DNA of 64,000 bases, from contig CANMDF010000003.1 of the NCBI GenBank assembly GCA_947496605.1, positions 1-64,000 of the forward strand, given 5' to 3'. Made by a program: the position numbers and the translations under genes. Shown here one piece after another: positions 56,046 through 64,000 of the stretch; within the stretch, counting starts at the first letter, position 1, and every line of letters starts with the position of its first letter. The notes under the pieces were generated by a model, which was not told the origin of the DNA, made no database searches, and saw only the letters and a program-made list of their open reading frames with translations. This DNA is from an uncultured Paracoccaceae bacterium (GTDB lineage: Bacteria; Pseudomonadota; Alphaproteobacteria; Rhodobacterales; Rhodobacteraceae).

Positions 56046-56858
56046 TTATGGTTGTAGGATTGTTGTTTCGGCGTCGTCGGCCACATCGGTGATCAACATG
56101 TGGCCGGGTTTATGGGTGATGCTGATGGGCAGTTTGGCTTGCATGATCGCAACTTGCGGGGTGACCCCGCAGGCCCAGAACACGGGCGTTGTACCATCTG
56201 GCACCGGCGCGGGATCGCCCCAATCAGGTGCCGCAATATTCTTGATCCCGATCGCTGCGGGATCACCGATGTGCAGCGGCGCACCATGCGCCATCGGAAA
56301 CCGCTTTGAGATCGCGACAACTTCGTCCAACTGATCATCGCGAATAGCGCGCATACTGACGACAGTTGCGCCACCAAAGGGCCCCGCTGATACGGTCGGG
56401 ATGTTGGAGGCAAACATTGGCACGGTCGTGTTATTCGCAATATGCCAAACCGCGATACCAGCTTGCTCAAGTGCGTGTTCAAATGTGAAAGAACACCCCA
56501 ATGCAAAGGCCACAAAATCATCCTGCCAAAGCGCGGTGATGTCTGTCACCGTCTCAGCCAAAGCACCATCGCGGTATACGTAGTAGGCTGGAATGTCGGT
56601 GCGGATATCAATGTCGCGCCCCAAGGTCTGCATCAGCGGATTGCCGGTATCCGACACGCCAACAAGGGGGCATGGCTTGGGATTACGCTGACAGAACCGC
56701 ATGAAATCGAGTGCATATTTCGCGGGCAAGATTGCCAGATTGGCTTGCAGGTTGTTCTTGCCCAATCCGGCGGTATGACCCTCATAGGCACATGCCCTGA
56801 TCTGCGCACGTACTGCTGTCGTGGACTGCAGTTTGAGTTGGTTGAACATTTGGCTCAT
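56046..56858 (-). CDS. D-glutamate cyclase family protein (DUF1445 / putative hydro-lyase)
   Basis: A 270-aa protein of the DUF1445 family: AYEGHTAGLGKNNLQANLAILP near the start, a GCSFTFEHALEQAGI segment and the conserved FWACGVTPQVA near the end. Some members interconvert D-glutamate and 5-oxo-D-proline. It is the first gene of the leftward operon with TRAP and 5-oxoprolinase genes, so a route via 5-oxoproline is likely. The LysR gene lies just upstream on the same strand. Confidence 0.88.
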   Translation of the reverse strand: MSQMFNQLKLQSTTAVRAQIRACAYEGHTAGLGKNNLQANLAILPAKYALDFMRFCQRNPKPCPLVGVSDTGNPLMQTLGRDIDIRTDIPAYYVYRDGALAETVTDITALWQDDFVAFALGCSFTFEHALEQAGIAVWHIANNTTVPMFASNIPTVSAGPFGGATVVSMRAIRDDQLDEVVAISKRFPMAHGAPLHIGDPAAIGIKNIAAPDWGDPAPVPDGTTPVFWACGVTPQVAIMQAKLPISITHKPGHMLITDVADDAETTILQP

Positions 56859-56895
56859 GGTCGATTCCCCGTCTAAGGGTCACGATCCTGCGCAA

Positions 56896-56935
56896 ATGAC
56901 ATAAAATCAAATAGTATAAATTTCGATTATGTCAT
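56896..56935. promoter_or_regulatory. 9-bp inverted repeat upstream of the oxoproline operon (candidate LysR operator)
   Basis: ATGACATAA at 56896-56904 is matched by TTATGTCAT at 56927-56935 with a 22-base A+T-rich spacer. It lies between the lysR stop and the operon start, so it is placed to act as operator/promoter for the LysR regulator. The role is inferred from position. Confidence 0.5.
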
Positions 56936-56944
56936 AATATTTTT

Positions 56945-57826
56945 TTATACCTCTTGGCGGGCTATTTGATCTGCCATTTTCGCTGCTGTCTCAACCAAAT
57001 GATTGCGCGGCTCACCCAGATAAGATGCTGAAAAACTTAAAGGTTTTGGCGTCCAACCGGGATCAAATCGGACCAGCTTTCCTTCCCGCTCAAGCGGCAA
57101 TCCAAGCGAAATGGGCAGCGCACCTACACCCAATCCGGCCTCAACCATCCGAAAGCAGGATGATAAAGACGACGACGGGAACATGGATACGTCAGGCCCA
57201 AACCGTTCAAACAGTGCGGCACGCAGCTCGCGATAAGGCCGTGTATTGCGGGCATAAGTGGCAATGGGGATGCGCGATAAATCAATCGGATCATCCGGCG
57301 CGCCACCCGGTGCACGGAACCAACCAAGTGCGACATCAGGCAATATGACATTGTCGATTGTGTAGTCAGAAATCGGCCCCAAAAGGATCGCAAGATCAAT
57401 CTCGCGCCCCAAAAGCTGTTCACGTAGATTGATTGAGATATCAACGCTGATCTCGATTTTAAGCTGAGGGTATTTCTTATGCAAAGCGCCCACAAAATCA
57501 GGCAGCCAGCTTTGGGCAATGGTCTCGGACACACCCAATCGCATGAGGCGATCGACACCGCTGGGATCGACCACATGCTCCTCTACCAATTCAGATAAAT
57601 GCTGAAACTGCTCGGCATATTGCAGCAACATGTCACCGCGTTTGGTCAGTCGCATACCCGTGGCTGACCGATCAAACAGCGCAGTCCCAAGGCTGTCTTC
57701 CAACGCCTTAATACGGGTCGTTACCGCGGGTTGTGTCAGGTGCAAAGCCTCTGCAGCACGGCTGACACTTTTCAGCCGGGCAACCGTGAGAAAAGTGCGT
57801 AAATGTTCAAGCTTAAGACGCGACAC
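56945..57826 (-). CDS. LysR-family transcriptional regulator
   Basis: A 293-aa LysR regulator. It has an N-terminal helix-turn-helix (LEHLRTFLTVARLKSVSRAAEALHLTQPAVTTRIKALEDSLG) and a C-terminal effector domain. The start is a GTG: 57826 (VSRLKLEHLRT, with CAGGA upstream) is preferred, and GTG 57850 is an alternative. It lies directly upstream of the cyclase-TRAP-oxoprolinase operon, on the same strand, and is its likely regulator. Confidence 0.92.
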   Translation of the reverse strand: MSRLKLEHLRTFLTVARLKSVSRAAEALHLTQPAVTTRIKALEDSLGTALFDRSATGMRLTKRGDMLLQYAEQFQHLSELVEEHVVDPSGVDRLMRLGVSETIAQSWLPDFVGALHKKYPQLKIEISVDISINLREQLLGREIDLAILLGPISDYTIDNVILPDVALGWFRAPGGAPDDPIDLSRIPIATYARNTRPYRELRAALFERFGPDVSMFPSSSLSSCFRMVEAGLGVGALPISLGLPLEREGKLVRFDPGWTPKPLSFSASYLGEPRNHLVETAAKMADQIARQEV

Positions 57827-57906
57827 ATGAAAATCCTGATAAGGCTCCACATCAGCCTAATGGCAAACCAAACCCAAGGACAGTTCGCATAAAGGCACAT
57901 CCAAAC

Positions 57907-57938
57907 GAAAAAGGCCCCCGCACTGCGAGGGCCTTTTC
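57907..57938 (-). terminator. Rho-independent terminator after rpoC
   Basis: Read on the minus strand, AAGGCCCTCGC pairs with GCGGGGGCCTT over a three-base loop (one mismatch), then TTT. It lies just beyond the rpoC stop, so it probably ends the rpoB-rpoC transcript. Confidence 0.8.
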
Positions 57939-57957
57939 AATTCATCTCAACGCATGC

Positions 57958-62208
<4,251 letters not shown>

Positions 62209-62253
62209 CTTCAATTCCTTGAATTGGGGTGCATGGGATGGGGTCGCGAAGGC

Positions 62254-62291
62254 GGGGAGAACCCCGCCCTATGTAGGTCGGGGTTCTCCCC
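62254..62291. repeat. 13-bp perfect hairpin between rpoB and rpoC
   Basis: GGGGAGAACCCCG at 62254-62266 is complementary to CGGGGTTCTCCCC at 62279-62291, with a 12-base loop. Each arm is itself a smaller hairpin. No U-run follows, so it is not a simple terminator; it may stabilise or attenuate the transcript, or be a dispersed REP-like element. Confidence 0.75.
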
Positions 62292-62303
62292 GACGAACTT
62301 CGC

Positions 62304-64000
62304 TTATTCCTCATCCTCCGCATCCAGGAGTTCCATGTTGAGGCCGAGGCCCCGGACTTCTTTCACAAGCACGTTGAACGACTCGGGCACGCCGGCCTCA
62401 AAGTTGTCCTCACCTTTGACGATGCTTTCATAGACTTTCGTCCGCCCTGCCACGTCATCTGACTTTACAGTCAGCATTTCCTGCAAGGTGTAAGCCGCGC
62501 CATAAGCTTCCAATGCCCAGACTTCCATTTCCCCGAAACGCTGGCCACCGAACTGGGCTTTACCACCCAAAGGTTGCTGCGTGACAAGGCTGTATGGGCC
62601 TGTGGAACGTGCGTGGATCTTGTCGTCGACAAGGTGGTGCAGTTTCAGCAGGTATTTCACGCCCACTGTGACCTTACGGCTAAACTGCTCACCGGTACGG
62701 CCATCAAACAAGACTGACTGACCAGAGGTGTCGAACCCGGCACGTGTCAACGCGTCGTTCACGTCAGCCTCTTTTGCACCATCAAAGACAGGTGTCGCAA
62801 TCGGCACACCACCTGTGACGTTACCAGCCGCTTCGACCAGCTCGTCCTCGTCCATGCCAGCGATGCCTTCGTCATAGACGTTGTCACCATAGACGATCTT
62901 CATCGCGTCACGCACAGGTGTCAGATCACCGGAACGGCGGTATTCACCCAACGCTTCGTCAATCTGAATACCCAGACCGCGTGCGGCCCAGCCCATGTGT
63001 GTTTCTAGAATCTGACCGACGTTCATACGTGAAGGAACACCAAGTGGGTTCAGACAGAAATCGACAGGTGTACCATCCGCAAGGAATGGCATGTCTTCCA
63101 TAGGGACAACCTTGGAAATAACACCTTTGTTGCCGTGACGACCGGCCATTTTATCGCCGGGCTGCAGCTTGCGCTTCACAGCCACAAAGACTTTGACCAT
63201 CTTCATCACACCCGGTGGCAGATCATCGCCGCGGCGCACTTTCTCGACCTTATCCTCAAAGCGGGCATCCATTGCCTTCTTCTGGATTTCGTACTGTTCG
63301 TTCAGTGCTTCCACGATCTTGGCGTCATCTTCGTCAGCCATCGCCAACTGCCACCACTGACCGCGTGTCAACTCGGATACGCTTTCCTCGGAGACAACAG
63401 AACCAGACTTAAAGCCCTTCGGCCCCTTCGCTGCTTTCTTGCCGCCGATGATGTCCCACAAACGCGCATAGATGTTCCGGTCAAGAATGACCATTTCATC
63501 GTCGCGGTCACGGGCCAAGCGCTCAACTTCTTCACGCTCGATCTGCAACGCACGTTCGTCTTTTTCCACGCCGTGGCGGTTAAAGACGCGGACCTCTACA
63601 ACCGTACCAAAGTCACCCGGCGGCAGACGCAAGGATGTGTCACGCACATCGGATGCTTTCTCACCAAAGATGGCACGCAGAAGCTTTTCTTCTGGTGTCA
63701 TCGGGCTTTCGCCTTTTGGTGTGATCTTACCGACAAGGATATCTGCTGGGCCAACTTCGGCACCAATGTACACGATACCGGCCTCGTCGAGGTTGCGCAG
63801 TGCTTCCTCGCCAACGTTTGGAATATCGCGTGTGATTTCCTCTGGCCCAAGCTTGGTGTCACGGGCAGCGACTTCAAATTCCTCGATGTGGATCGAGGTA
63901 AAGACGTCGTCACGCACGATACGCTCAGAGATCAGGATCGAGTCTTCGTAGTTGTAACCGTTCCACGGCATAAACGCGACGACCACGTTCTTACCAAGTG
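62304..64000 (-). CDS. rpoB: DNA-directed RNA polymerase subunit beta (3' part, runs off the right edge)
   Basis: The C-terminal about 565 residues of beta. Recognisable segments are the [20 protein letters not shown] stretch, [73 protein letters not shown] and the end of the protein at LDAEDEE. The start lies outside the window, beyond 64000. The frame is intact throughout. It is followed by the rpoB-rpoC hairpin and rpoC. Confidence 0.98.
   Translation of the reverse strand, partial: LGKNVVVAFMPWNGYNYEDSILISERIVRDDVFTSIHIEEFEVAARDTKLGPEEITRDIPNVGEEALRNLDEAGIVYIGAEVGPADILVGKITPKGESPMTPEEKLLRAIFGEKASDVRDTSLRLPPGDFGTVVEVRVFNRHGVEKDERALQIEREEVERLARDRDDEMVILDRNIYARLWDIIGGKKAAKGPKGFKSGSVVSEESVSELTRGQWWQLAMADEDDAKIVEALNEQYEIQKKAMDARFEDKVEKVRRGDDLPPGVMKMVKVFVAVKRKLQPGDKMAGRHGNKGVISKVVPMEDMPFLADGTPVDFCLNPLGVPSRMNVGQILETHMGWAARGLGIQIDEALGEYRRSGDLTPVRDAMKIVYGDNVYDEGIAGMDEDELVEAAGNVTGGVPIATPVFDGAKEADVNDALTRAGFDTSGQSVLFDGRTGEQFSRKVTVGVKYLLKLHHLVDDKIHARSTGPYSLVTQQPLGGKAQFGGQRFGEMEVWALEAYGAAYTLQEMLTVKSDDVAGRTKVYESIVKGEDNFEAGVPESFNVLVKEVRGLGLNMELLDAEDEE

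Overview
The window looks like a chromosome segment of a marine alphaproteobacterium of the Rhodobacterales (Roseobacter group). The evidence is two complete TRAP transporters, a Zur-ZnuABC cluster with an alphaproteobacterial-type Zur box, a DUF6525-type small protein, and rpoB/rpoC sequences of alphaproteobacterial length. No tRNA, rRNA, CRISPR array or intact insertion sequence was seen.

Layout. 1-258: the 3' end of an unidentified gene. 318-6605: an A+T-richer two-gene module, made of a large P-loop NTPase (split by one in-frame TGA) and an 865-aa protein with a zinc ribbon and a PD-(D/E)xK-like C-terminus. It resembles a phage-defence or DNA-processing locus and is the best candidate here for an undescribed system. 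6965-10846 (minus): a catabolic operon (DUF1185-type protein, alpha/beta hydrolase, luciferase-like flavin monooxygenase, aldehyde dehydrogenase) with a divergent LysR regulator. 12049-12849: an orphan hypothetical gene in degraded intergenic DNA. 13399-20567: a uronate cluster with a GntR/FCD regulator, a TRAP transporter, a DehR-like reductase, a KdgF-like cupin, KDG kinase and mannonate dehydratase. It ends next to a 77-codon remnant of a second aldehyde dehydrogenase. 20932-22824: an SLC13-type permease with TrkA-C domains. 22959-26159: zur-znuC-znuB and divergent znuA.

26250-34191 holds a DUF6525-type protein, a fatty-acid-hydroxylase-family membrane protein, a flavin amine oxidase, a Dabb protein, a BBE-type FAD oxidase and a SAM-cyclase-AAA-TPR protein. 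34208-49353 is a type II secretion locus in two divergent operons. The leftward operon carries DUF1800, DUF1501, gspL, gspM and a gspC-like gene. The rightward one carries gspE-F-G-H-I-J-K, a prepilin peptidase and a secretin gene (gspD). The secretin has its own lipobox and a C-terminal SPOR-like domain. The gene order suggests that the DUF1800/DUF1501 pair is a substrate of, or partner to, this secretion system.

49431-56858 (minus) combines a D-glutamate-cyclase-family protein, a TRAP transporter and a fused HyuA-HyuB 5-oxoprolinase, with a LysR gene directly upstream. Together they suggest uptake and opening of 5-oxoproline or a related cyclic amide. 57958-64000 (minus) is rpoC and the 3' part of rpoB, separated by a strong hairpin.
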